Positions 36,761-47,980 of a stretch of DNA of 64,000 nt are shown here, piece after piece; position 1 is the first letter of the stretch; each line of letters starts with the position of its first letter. The translations under genes and the position numbers were made by a program. The stretch comes from Kitagawia praeruptora (Eukaryota; Streptophyta; Magnoliopsida; Apiales; Apiaceae). The notes beneath the pieces are model-generated. The model made no database searches. It was not told where the DNA came from and saw only the letters and a list, made by a program, of their open reading frames with translations. The stretch lies in NCBI GenBank assembly GCA_037693485.1, contig CM075353.1, positions 64,884,001-64,948,000 on the forward strand, in the 5' to 3' direction.

Positions 36761-39735
36761 GATTGTTGTCACTCAGTTTATTAGCCCGACAACATTAAAA
36801 TTAGAGTTGTATGAACCTCAAAAAGCTGCCCTGCATAATCGTATGAAGTAAGCAAGCCAAGAAATAGAACAACGTAATATACCTCTTTGACAAGCACAAC
36901 TGATCATAAAGAATCACAATATATTAAAAAAAACAAAATTTAATATTTAGGAGGATATATACTAATAATGATAGCACAAAATTAATCAATTGAGTTTCAC
37001 CATAGGCACCCATATTCTCTTCTTAGTTACTACCCACCACTGTTTGCTTAAATAAACAGTATGCATATTCTACAATTCCTCAATCAACAAAACAAAGGAA
37101 ATTAGTTCCTTTCCGGACCAATGCAAATAAAAAAACAGACAAAGCGAATGACCAACCTCAGTTACAGGGCATGGTAAGTCCTGCAATAACGTGTAAATTA
37201 AAATTTTTCAGGATTAAAAGGAAAAAAATAATAGGCTTATTGTATTAGATAAGTAATAAAAGCAACTGCATAGCTGGCATGCTGCAAATAGCTCAAATAT
37301 GACTACAAAAAAGGCTTAAAACAGCTGATTCGTACACTCATCCAGCCTGCAAATCAGTCTTGAGTTTTCTTAATTTTTAAGGCCTTAAAATTTGTGGACT
37401 CAACAAATGTTAGGCTGCAACAATTTAACAAACTCATACTTTGGAAGAGCAAACATATTTTAATGTGTAATGTCGTCCTATTATTCTGCACAAATAATTC
37501 AAAGTAAGAATTTGTATACATTATACAAGCTTATGTTTTCCTAACAAAAGTATTATTTTTTTTGTTGAACAAAAATTTGGGACCAAATAGATTATATTTA
37601 CGGATTACATCATTTTCTTTATACCTAATGACACAAATTCAGTATTTTGTTTGTTTGGAACCTCGATTTTTTTAAGCCAAGTGACAGATCAGTTTTTTGT
37701 CGTTTGAGTTGCATTCCAACTGGTAGATGCATGTATAACAAACACACTAAAAATTGCAAGCTTCTGTCTCTGGCTCTTGGGAATATTTTAGGAAAATACT
37801 TGATATGACTATGCCATTAATTTACTGGTAAGTAACAATAAAAGACCAGACTATTCTCTGGTTAGGTGTAATCTCTCCTCTAATTTCCCGGATGATCACG
37901 TAAAAGGCCATGATTTTGTCAATGGATGTGGAGACCATTTGTTTGTAAATATACTGTTGAAATCTGAAGGGCCCGAATTTCTATAAGTTCTGTCCAAAGA
38001 ATTGGATGTGCTTCGTATGTTTTATTAATAAATAAAAATCTACAACTTTAGGTGGTATAGCAGACAATAAATCAATGCTTATCTCTATACTTAGTACCGC
38101 AACTTTGGACATTATCAGCTAATTAATCTCGGATTAGTTTTGGTCAAGAAACTTGCAAGTTTTTGTTATTCTATTAAGCATAACTCATCTGGCGGTTCTA
38201 ATTTTGTTTAGGTCACTGATTCCTCTACCTTCGCATTTTGGTCTAAAAGCTCTGATGACATTGAGCCAAGACGCATAAGATTGCAGTCAAATCGTTACAC
38301 GACAACACCATTTTGGATACAGTGACAGCTGCAACAGTATAGGTTATTGCTACTTAGATTTTTAATGATTGTTATTATTATTGTGTAAAATAAATATAAG
38401 AAAGCAAAGTTTTACATATTTTCTGGAAGAGGTAGATGTAGAATATATTTGTTGTTATCTGACTTGCTGGAAGTTGGTCTATTCAGTGACTTGTGAGTTG
38501 TGAGGGTTCAAGTTTTTCCCGGCTATGCGTTAATCTTTTTATATTTCAAAGGATTGTTAGTTTTAGTTATAATTTTATAGATATTAGATACCTCAATAAA
38601 CTGTAAATGATGCAATTGTATATTTCATTAAATGTCTTGGCTTTAGAAAGTAGCAAACTTGGGTGGGATTTATGGTCTATTAGAATATGCGTAGTCCCTA
38701 TAAACAATATACTGTAGTTATAGTTCTTTTTTAAGGAGTTGTATTAGGCAAGGCCGCAAGGGAGAATGGTATTCTTCTCGTCGAGTATACATGTAACAGT
38801 ACAACTACATATGTTTTTCATAATTGCAAGTTAACATATGACCTTCTGATGTTGGTTTACAACTAAGAATCCATGAGTAATTGCGCAAGTGACCTACACT
38901 CATCTTGTGAGGTGACATTCTCTTTTGCAATAAGGTATAATCTCTATCGTGGGAACCTGGATACTTGAATTTGATTTAAATTTCATTTGTCAAACCTAAA
39001 AATCTGTCACCCAAGTTCGAATGTGGAAAAGTTATTGAATGCATTAGATGGCAAGATAGTGAGTACTAAATTGGTATCATGAGCTAATTGTCAAATCAGC
39101 CTTTTTATTTAAGTCTTGTATAATATGTATTTAAGTGGAATGTGTGTAATTCATGTATTGTTGATGTTCAAGTTTGGACCTAATAATGCACGTCTGGTAG
39201 TATTCTTAGCTGCAAATTATAAGAAGAAATCTCTAGACATCCAAAAGTTTTCAGTCTAAAAGTTGGTTATTCAATTATTTTAACCATGAAGCTTTTTTTT
39301 TGGGGCTCTATTCTCACTACTATGTTTAATAATAAATTTTGCCTCCTTGTCTCTAAATAAAATTTCATATCTGCATTCTTCTTTTCATATAGAGAGAAGG
39401 AAAGCCAAGACAATGCCTAACATCCTCTTTCTTTCTCCATAATTAAAAAATTCTTTGCTTGGCTGTCTATGATTTCGAGCTCCTACCTCCCAAACTTCTT
39501 CTAGTTTCTATTTCTTTCTCCTCTATAGGTACTGCCAAAAGAATACAGAATCCTAACTACTAAGTTAAGCCATTTGATATACACACAACCACATACACGT
39601 ATTTGTAATTATACAGGATTTTGATCAATATACAAATACACATATCGTCAGACTCGAAGAAAAATTAGGTGATTTATATATGTAAAAGAGAGGGGGGCCT
39701 TGGGATTCCATCAAATACATAGATACATACACAAG
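36761..39735 (-). other. Helitron 5' non-coding region
   Basis: About 3 kb with no convincing ORF on either strand. I see nothing identifiable in it beyond AT-rich sequence. Confidence 0.4.
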
Positions 39736-39832
39736 GACAAAATTGGAATGGGTCTCGGAGGATTACCTGCCCAATGTGACGAGACAAAATTGAATTGGGT
39801 CTCGGAGGATTACCTGTTAATCGCGACGAAAA
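39736..39832. repeat. Tandem duplication, ~47-bp unit
   Basis: GACAAAATTG then GGGTCTCGGAGGATTACCTG occurs twice in tandem with few differences. On the minus strand each copy contains CAGGTAATCC, a donor-like splice junction, so a leader donor may be duplicated. Confidence 0.7.
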
Positions 39833-40033
39833 GGTGTCGATAGCGCTGAAAAACGTCCCCATAAAAATGAATAGATCCCAAAAAGAAAACCCCCCCAAAA
39901 AAATGGCGCAGCAGTCTGTTTTTGTTGTAATGGCAAACAAGCAAATCTTTAAAAATCCGGGGCATCTTGGTAATTTCACAGGAATTTGATTTGCTCTTTT
40001 AACCCCTGTGTTCTCCTATTATAGAGAGAAAGA

Positions 40034-40315
40034 TGTAGATATGGTGCATTAAATTCTCTGTAAATATTGTTAAGTTCTACAAAACCAAAACTCGCAGAAT
40101 AATGGCTTCTTATTTTTTGATCCAAGATCAAGCCATGCCTTGAAAGCTATCATGTCCTTTGAAAAAGGAAGTCAGTTGAACATGCACAAGATCCATGAAT
40201 AGCACCAAAAATATGAAGCATCTTGTCAAATCCTACTTATACTATATTCATTTTACATATCTACGATTTTATATGTTGAAAAACAAAATGTTACCAATCC
40301 AAACATAAAATCTGC
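40034..40315. other. Short intergenic spacer
   Basis: Between the Helitron end and the hAT MITE. Nothing recognised. Confidence 0.5.
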
Positions 40316-40323
40316 ATTTGGAT

Positions 40324-41266
40324 TAGGGCTGTAAACGAACAGAGCCGAGCTTTGACCGAAACGAGCCGAGCTTTGACCTTAACGAACCGAGTCAAACTTT
40401 GATCTTAACGAACCGAGCTGATTCCTTAACGAACCGAGCCGAACTCGAGTTGTTCACGAACAACCTCGAGCCGAGCCGAGCTTGATCCGAGCTCGAACTG
40501 TTCGCGAACAATTAATTTGGTTGGAGATCTTAGTTGATCACTACTATTCTAACTAGTACTAGTAACTAGTGCTTTGTCACATACTGTTGTTTCTATTTTT
40601 TTAAAAAATATTTCTCGACGATCCAACCGTAAGGATGTCAAGATATATCTAATTTAGTGATATTCCCAAATTTTCAAAAAATAAAAAATTAATTTGGTTG
40701 GAGATCTTAGTAGATCACTACTATTCTAACTAGTACTAGTAACTAGTGCTTTGTCACGGATTATTGTTTCTATTTTTTAAAAAATATTTCTTGACGATCC
40801 AACCGTACGGATGTCAAGATATATCTAATTTAGTGATATTCCCAAATTTTCAAAAAATAGAAAATTAATGTGGTTGGAGATCTCAATAGATCACGACTAT
40901 TCTAACTAGTGCTTTTTCACGAATTGTTGTTTCTATTTTTTAGAAAGTAGTTCTCAACGATCTAAGCATACGAATGTCAAGATATATCTAATTCAGTGAT
41001 ATTCCAAATTTTCAAAAAATAAAAATTAATTTGGTTGGAGATAAAAAATTAAAAGTCAAAATTTTGATTTTTTTCGAGCTTTAACGAGCCGAGCTCGAGT
41101 CGGACACCCTAAAGCTCGGCTCGAGCTCGTTAAGCTTAACGAACAAAAATTTTGTCCGAGCTCGACTCGAGCTCTTAACGAGCTCGAGCCGAACCGAGCT
41201 CTTAACGAGCTCGAGCCGAACCGAGCTCTTATCGAACCGAGCTCGAGCTGTTCGTTTACAGCTCTA
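40324..41266. mobile_element. hAT-like MITE, copy 2, with internal tandem repeats
   Basis: TIRs TAGGGCTGTAAACGAAC and, inverted, TAGAGCTGTAAACGAAC are flanked by an exact 8-bp duplication ATTTGGAT (40316-40323, 41267-41274). Subterminal arms are CGAGCCGAGC-rich. The core has three full ~177-bp tandem units starting at 40511, 40688 and 40864, and the start of a fourth at 41025. Same family as 2192-2903. Non-coding. Confidence 0.88.
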
Positions 41267-41274
41267 ATTTGGAT

Positions 41275-41810
41275 CCTCAAGATTTTACACACAATACCGA
41301 AACAAATTGCTTATCAGGGATTGAAACCTGCTATTTTTTAAAAAATAGTTAACCTGAAATGTCAATTATTGATGTACACGAAGAAGCAAGCATGTAGCAT
41401 GATATAAGGTTGCAAAGGCATGGATGAAAGATAACAGAACCTAGAAACAAGCTCTTGTAATTGCAACCCCTATCATCACGTTCGATGAATAATTGTGGTT
41501 GTTTGGTTATAAAGTTTATATACTCCTTTCATCCCAATTTATTTGATAAATTTGGCTTTTGCATATATATTAAGAAAAGTTAATTTAACTGTGTTAGGAC
41601 TACACTACCCTTATTTACAAGTCAAATGTATACATTTCACAAGATTTATTCAACTAGTTTCAATAACAAATGCTTTGGGATCTTAGTTTGACTGTTGGAA
41701 AAATGTAGAAAATAGTGAATATTTATATAAATATACATGTACATATGAGTGAAACATCCTATAAAAATCTAGCATACCCATATTGTACTCTATGCTTAAA
41801 AAATGAGATG
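41275..41810. other. Intergenic, no gene seen
   Basis: Ordinary AT-rich sequence. A Stowaway-like start (TACTCCTTTCATCCC) at about 41520 has no partner end. Confidence 0.45.
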
Positions 41811-41815
41811 GAAAC
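41811..41815. repeat. Target-site duplication of element B, left
   Basis: GAAAC here and at 54786-54790. Confidence 0.9.
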
Positions 41816-42800
41816 TGTTATTCCCAGATTACACACTTGTATAATTGTAGAAGGGGGGGTTGAATACAATTCTTGATATTTATAAATTTATGATAAGAAT
41901 CACAGAAATCTATAAGGAGATAATTGTTGAATGAGAAATGATTCACAAACACATAAAAAATCAGGTGGTTAAATGTACCACCTGAGACTTTTATTCAAAG
42001 AAAACTCTGTGATACAAATGTACACAGCTTCTGTTTTACAATTCTTTGCTTCTAAGAATATTCAATAAAACCCTAAGCAAATGTATCTGTTTTTTTAGTT
42101 TCTAAAGAGTTGCTACACTTGGTTATATATCCCAAGTTTACAAGTACTACAGGAATAAGATAATATTAATCTAATTCAAGTTGACTTGCTACTCCACTCC
42201 AAATCCACATGTAGCCGAAAGGTTGTCCTTGTGAACAGATATGTCCCCTGCACCTTTCTTGCATGTACTGTGTAAATGGAATGCTTCTTTCTTCTGCGTT
42301 TCCAAAGTATGGCTCCCAAACTGCTTTTTATACCTACTATCAACCCATATGATCTGTCAGTCAAACCTGTCCTTATCAACTGCTAATTCCCAGCTAGCAT
42401 AGAAAAAGTGTTAATGATTATCCGTTGATGTTGTACACTGTCATCCGTTGATGGTAGTTTGAGTTGTATCCGTTGATATTGTAGATTTGAGTTGTATCCG
42501 TTGATAGAGTCCTGTTCTCATCTGTTGATACACTTTCACTTAGACAGAATTACATAGCATAACTTATTTACAATTGGCTACCCTATTCTGCCTATCCGTT
42601 GATGGTCAACATGACTCTGAATAAAAACACTATCAACTGATAAATAGAGATACTGCAGTATGCTACAAAACCTCATCCGTTGATGAGCTACCTGTCAACG
42701 GATAGAGTTATAATGTCTCATCCGTTGACAGTTACAAAACATGAATTATACAATTTTGATTAATTGTGAAGATATCATCAAGTACAACATATTCCTAACA
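41816..42800 (-). repeat. 3' LTR of element B
   Basis: 985 bp. It carries eight exact copies of TCCGTTGA or its complement, plus near matches, between about 42418 and 42730. Confidence 0.93.
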
Positions 42801-42812
42801 ATCTCCCCCAAT
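42801..42812 (-). promoter_or_regulatory. Polypurine tract of element B
   Basis: Minus-strand TTGGGGGAGAT ends exactly at the 3' LTR. It is the expected primer site for plus-strand DNA synthesis. Confidence 0.85.
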
Positions 42813-43044
42813 TTATACTTGATGGCAATAAAGCATAAATTCAGGACCTTGATGATAACAAAACATTCCTAAGGATATATATATATAGAACAATGCAAAA
42901 ATTGTATTAAGCTACAAAAATTAAAAGCAGAAAGTTTGAGAAATTTACAGAGAAGTGCTCCTCTAGACTGAGCAGATTAATACTGTTTCTTCTCTCTGGT
43001 TGGCATCACCCTTGATTTCCTTCTTTGGCAGAGTTGGACTCAAT

Positions 43045-46000
43045 CTACATTTGGAGTTGCCTATAGAAGGCATCTTCTTCAACAACTTTTGGATTTAGCT
43101 TTTGTTGTAACCATCTCAAGTATTGAGAACTAGCCTTTGATAGTTGGTCTTCTAACCTGAAGAATCTCCTGTTACCATCTTCATCCCTGAACTCCAACAT
43201 CCAGAAGGGTTGAGGTGGATTTTCTGTCCATTGTATGGGATCTTCATCTTCCTTGGTAGTCTTGATGGTGAGTTCCATTCTCTCCTTATCTGTTCTATTC
43301 TGTCCAGTATCTCCCATTTTGCTATCTTGGAGAACCCTGTGTATCTCTTGATTGCAGAGAACACTTTGGTTAAGGTCAGATAATTTTCTCCAAGAACCCT
43401 CTGTAGTGGCCGTGTCCTTTCATTTCCTCCCTTGCATACAAAAACCAATCTCTCAGGCAAATGTTTATATTTGTCAATTCCTCTTACTTCTGACAATTCA
43501 TCCAGATACAGATTCATGCCAGAGTATTCTTCAATATCTGCCTGATAGATAAAATCATCCTTGTTTTCCAAGATTGACTGCTTGACAATAGCAGGTACCC
43601 TAGCAACTTGAATTAGTTCCTTTGAAGGTTGCTTCCTTGGTATCCTTCTCTTCTGTTTAGGCTTCTGTTGAGGCTTCAGCAAGAATGAAGGAACCTCAAT
43701 GGAGTCAAGATTCATTGGTTCCTCTTTAGGGATTATAGGGTCACCATGGAAATTCATAGCTGGGTCGAATACTTGTGCAGAAATAGATTGTGATGAGCCA
43801 ACAGTTTCACTTCTTACAATTTCTGGAGAGACAGGCCTCCTTGCATTTGATTTCACTCTCCTTTTAGATTTGGATTTGGGGACTTCCTCAGGTTCCCTCA
43901 TTTCATCCTCTACCTCATCCATTAACTCCTGAGACAGCCTGGCTTGCTTCTCATCTGAGTTTTCATATTGATTTTCTTCACTTGGATGAGCTTCCCTTAG
44001 AAGTTTGGAGGTCTCTTCTCTTTTTGCTTCAACAAATCTAGGATGGCTGTTGGATATATTTATCACTTTTCCATTCCTTATTATTACAGCCATCCAATCT
44101 CTTACACTCTTATTTGTCTTTTTCTTGAACTCTTTGATTGTCTTTCCCATTAGCTTCTCATCATCATCTTTGGGAAATGGAAAGTCCAATTGCAACTTGT
44201 TCTTCCCATTTGCCTTTGGTGGAGAGTAGGCTCTGGTTCTTATGTATGGTTCAAATTCTTTGACATAAGATGGTTCAGCATCATAGAATGTAGGAGCACA
44301 ATCTCTGGAGTGAGCACCTTCAGAATTGTAGTTGATGTTGTTGGAGCTGAGGACTGAGTAGAGAACAGAGTTGATACAATTGATGCATTGATCATTCTCT
44401 CTGTCCTCAGAATTCTTTCATTTGCCTCCTTGTTGATCTTTTCTAAGGCCTCTATTCTGGCTTGCCTTTCACCATCTGAGATTTCTGATAGACTCTGAAT
44501 CTCAGGCAACACCATTTGTTTCTTCTTCACAGGGGAAGCCTCTATAGAGAACTCTGTTGGATTGACCACTATAATTGGCTGTTGCTCCCCCTCAATTTGT
44601 GCTATCTTGCTACTGGAAGATGGAATTTGACTAGAAGTAGCTGCAACCTCTTCTACCTTTTTCTCCCCCTTCTTGTTAGCATTAAGGGCTGGAGGTGAGG
44701 TTGCAAGTAGCCTTTCCAGTAGCTTAGTCTGTTTGGCTTGGTTGGCAATGACTGTCTGCATTTGAGATTCCATACTATTCACTCTGGAGGAAAGATGCCT
44801 AATAGATTTGGCCAGACTATCTTCTTTCAATAATTTTCTAGACAGCACCTTCTGAGTGGTAGTAGGGGCTAGTGCCTCAATCCTGGCATCTAGTTCTACT
44901 TTCATTTCCCTTATTGCAGTTTGGACCTCCTCCTATTGTGTTCTTTGAATAACCATATGCATCTTGTGAAGTTTGAGGGAGGCCAGTATTTGCTGAAGGA
45001 CAGCCTTCCTCTGTGGGTCTGCATTCTCGTGCTCACCCATAGCAGATTGATATTGCTTCATAATCTCCACATTGAAGTCACCAACCACAGTGGTAGTAGA
45101 AAATATCCATTCTGGAGTATCCTCCATATTGACTTCTTCATCACTTGATGTGCTATCACTGCCATTATTGCCAAACTCTTCACTGTCATCATCTGAAGGC
45201 AGAGCTGCCAAAGCTTCCTTTGCTCTTTGTAGAGATTGTGAGGTGTGCACTAGGTGCATTGCCTCCTCTGCATCCACATTGCCCTGTTGTTCCATGACTT
45301 GATAGGCAGAAACAGGATGAGTAAAGGTTTCAGGATCCAAAGAGATGGAGTCAATGATTGACTGATATTCTTGTCGAAATTCCATCTCTTTAGAAGCTTC
45401 ATTAACCTCCATTAACTCACTTGCAATGGCTAGATCTTCCTGCCTTATTTCTCCTGTAGTCCCTTCTCTCCACTCATCTCTCTTTTCTTGCATCAGGGGC
45501 TCCCTCTGGCTCACACCACTCACAACCTCACCTTCACCTACTAAGGTGGAACTCTCTTGCTCTCCTTTTGCCTGACCTGAAGAAATGGTCAGCCTCTCAT
45601 TATTTGCCTCTCCTTTTGCCTGCTCATAAGGCAGCCTCTCACTCCCTTCCCTCATTCCTAGAAGTGCTTCAACTACCACTAGCTCTACTCCACTTGACAC
45701 TGGAGTGTCAGATAATGTAGTTGTATTATGTGGAGAATGAGCTATCAACGGATCAGAAATATCCGTTGAAGAGGTAGTTATAGTTTTCAACGGATGGCTA
45801 GACATAGGCGCATCCGTTGATGGAGAAACACTTATCAACGGATGAAGGATATCCGTTGATGAAGGAAAGATAGTATCCGTTGAAGTGAAAACCAACACTG
45901 AATCTGTGGAGATAGATTTTAAAGATGAGGCCACAAATGTTGTTGTGAATTCAGGAATGGAAGATTGATGGCCCAACAAATCATCTAGAAGATGATGACC

Positions 46001-47473
46001 ACCAATTGCAGAGTGGGGCTTCTCCAAGAATCTTAAAGATAGAGAATCAGGAATTGATGTAGATATCATATCCATATCCAGAGATGGAGTTGGTGATGGT
46101 GGATTGTCAAGTGTTTCGATTTGAATGTTAAGATCAAGGGGCTGTGACTCCACATTTATTGGAGCCACATCAACCTGAGTTTGAGAAGGTACAGTTTCAT
46201 GTACTGTGTGTGTACCCTGTGATTCCCCAATGGTTTTGGATTTTACTCTTCTACCATAGGTTTTTGAGAGAGGGCTAGTGTTCCTTACCCTTTTGTGCAG
46301 TGTTTCTTGTGGGGAACTTGATTCAGTAGTCACACCCTGTTGAGAGGATGTAACTAGAATTTGGCTTGTTTGTTCATTAACAGTCTTTTGAGAGAATGAA
46401 ATGTTGGTTGCACCTGCCTCACCTTCCTTATCCTTAGGGCTTCTTTGATGTTCACCCTGTCCCTCACCACTCACTACCACCTTCACACTCCCCTCAAGAG
46501 TTTTGGTAGGTTTTACAACATGTGTCTTTTGAGAGACACTTGAGGTTTGCTTTTTAGATTGTGGTTTATAAACTTGGGATTTGGTCACTTTGGTAGAAGC
46601 CTGTTTGGTCACAACTACAGACTCCATTGTGACACTAGAAGGCAAAGAAATTTGAGGGTTAGAGATAGGAGTTTCAGGGTTAGATACAGTTACCTGAACA
46701 ATTGGTAGATATACCAATTGTACTTCTGCATTTAAGTTCATTCGAATCAAATCACTTAAGACTCTTTTCTCCTAAACAAAACAATTGAACTTGCTATCCG
46801 GGTTAGCAATGGATAGCTCATTCTCAGATACATGCAGTGCTAAGAGCATAAAAAATCTAGCAAAATAGATATTCTTGCTCCTAGTTTCCTTTTTACCTAA
46901 TTTTGCTGCTATCTCATACATGACTAGTGTGCCAAAATTATAGAATTTATCAGTCAAAAGCATACACATCATAACTAGCATGGAATGGGTAACAACATCA
47001 AAATTACTAATTTTGCCTGAAAAAGTTTTAATGAAGGCATCACAAAAATAACTTCATTCTTTAACCATACCTTTCCTAACAATTTTCCCTAAGTTCTCAG
47101 TACTAAGGGCATAATTTATGGAATTAAGCATGGCAACAATTTCAGCATTACTGGGTACTTCCAGACAGTTATTCACAGGCAATTTTAAACAAGCAGTTAT
47201 CACATCAGAATTAACTACATAGTTTTTACCCTTTAAAGAAAAAGCAAGTGTACCGTCTGTGCCAATGTACTCAGCAGATGCCCACACCTCTTCAATTACC
47301 TCGTGGATTATAGTAGTACTGGCAGTCATAGCAAATGACAGTTTGCATTTCTTCACGACATTCATCATGGCGTGATAAGCTTTTGGAGCATTCACTGTAT
47401 CAACAAAGGCTGCGAAATTGTTCTTCTCATAGGTAAACCCAGTGGAAGACATCATCTTAACAATAGGTGCCAT
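43045..47473 (-). pseudogene. Element B extra 3' ORF (envelope-position), damaged
   Basis: A chain of minus-strand frames spans 4.4 kb. ATG 47473 opens a globular head (FAAFVDTVNAPKAYHAMM, HEVIEEVWASAEYIG, LKGKNYVVNSDVITACLKLP). Same-frame stops follow at 47054 and 46772. Next come a helical piece (MCMLLTDKFYNFG, KNIYFARFFMLLALH) and a 605-codon Ser/Thr/Pro-rich stretch to a stop at 44933. A coiled-coil region runs from 44905 to 44240. After a frameshift near 44310, a Lys-rich segment (44195-43152) follows, and after another shift near 43200 the tail ends at 43045. The layout matches the long third ORF of some plant Sireviruses. I see no clear signal peptide or membrane anchor. Function unknown. 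Confidence 0.6.
45740..45885. repeat. TCAACGGAT motif cluster in the extra ORF
   Basis: Seven copies of TCAACGGA/TCCGTTGA in about 145 bp. In the sense frame the forward copies encode Ser-Thr-Asp. Confidence 0.85.
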
Positions 47474-47980
47474 TGAAGTGTTTGAACTTTTGTTGCAGAG
47501 AGTTTTAGTGAAGAAGATGCAGATAACTTATGAGATTCTTGAAAATGAATAAAAGTGAGATGTGAGAGCACAAGACAACCTTTTATATTTTTCAAGAGTT
47601 AAAAATGAAATAATTAAAAGTAATTATTCCATTGGACAAAAGTAACTGTCAGATAATAAATGAAAAGAAAAGGAGTACAGCCATGACTAAATATACACGT
47701 TCACCAACGGCTATAATTAAAAAGAAATGTATATCAACTGATATAGAATGGACGGTTGAGAAACAGTTTATCCATCGATGACGTGGACAACCTGTTATCA
47801 GTTGACATACGAAATCTAGTAATGTGTTTATACTATCAACGGCTAAAAGGATATCCGTTGATAAGCAAATTTTGCCTTAAACAAAATTTCTGCAGAAAAT
47901 TTTTCTGAGAGTTTTTAATTCTCAAGTAAATCAAAAAACATTTCTAGCTGCAATACAGTATGATTAGATATCACTAGGAA
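47474..47980 (-). other. Spacer between pol and extra ORF, element B
   Basis: About 0.5 kb without an ORF. It has one exact copy of TCCGTTGA (near 47852) and three variants. Unlike element A, no promoter-like GGCCCA/AAACCCTA block is seen. Confidence 0.5.

Larger units (their letters stand above)
33149..40033 (-). mobile_element. Helitron carrying truncated RepHel
   Basis: On the minus strand the 3' end is a GC hairpin (arms GCCCGTGC at 33160-33167 and GCACGGGG at 33171-33178), seven bases, then CTAG at 33152-33149, followed by T. The 5' end is TCTTTCTCTCTATAATAGG at 40033 and downward, preceded by A. A|TC...CTAG|T insertion is canonical for Helitrons, which leave no target duplication. The interior has RepHel N-terminal exons in the same orientation. 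At 6.9 kb with no Rep catalytic or helicase domain visible, it is a non-autonomous derivative. The 5' boundary is the less certain end. Confidence 0.65.

Noticed and set aside
36096..36784. Plus-strand ORFs of 98 and 91 aa
   Set aside because: The minus strand shows RepHel-like exons in the same place. The plus-strand frames have no recognisable motifs.
41520..41560. Stowaway start TACTCCTTTCATCCC
   Set aside because: No inverted partner end or second TA was found on either side of element B.
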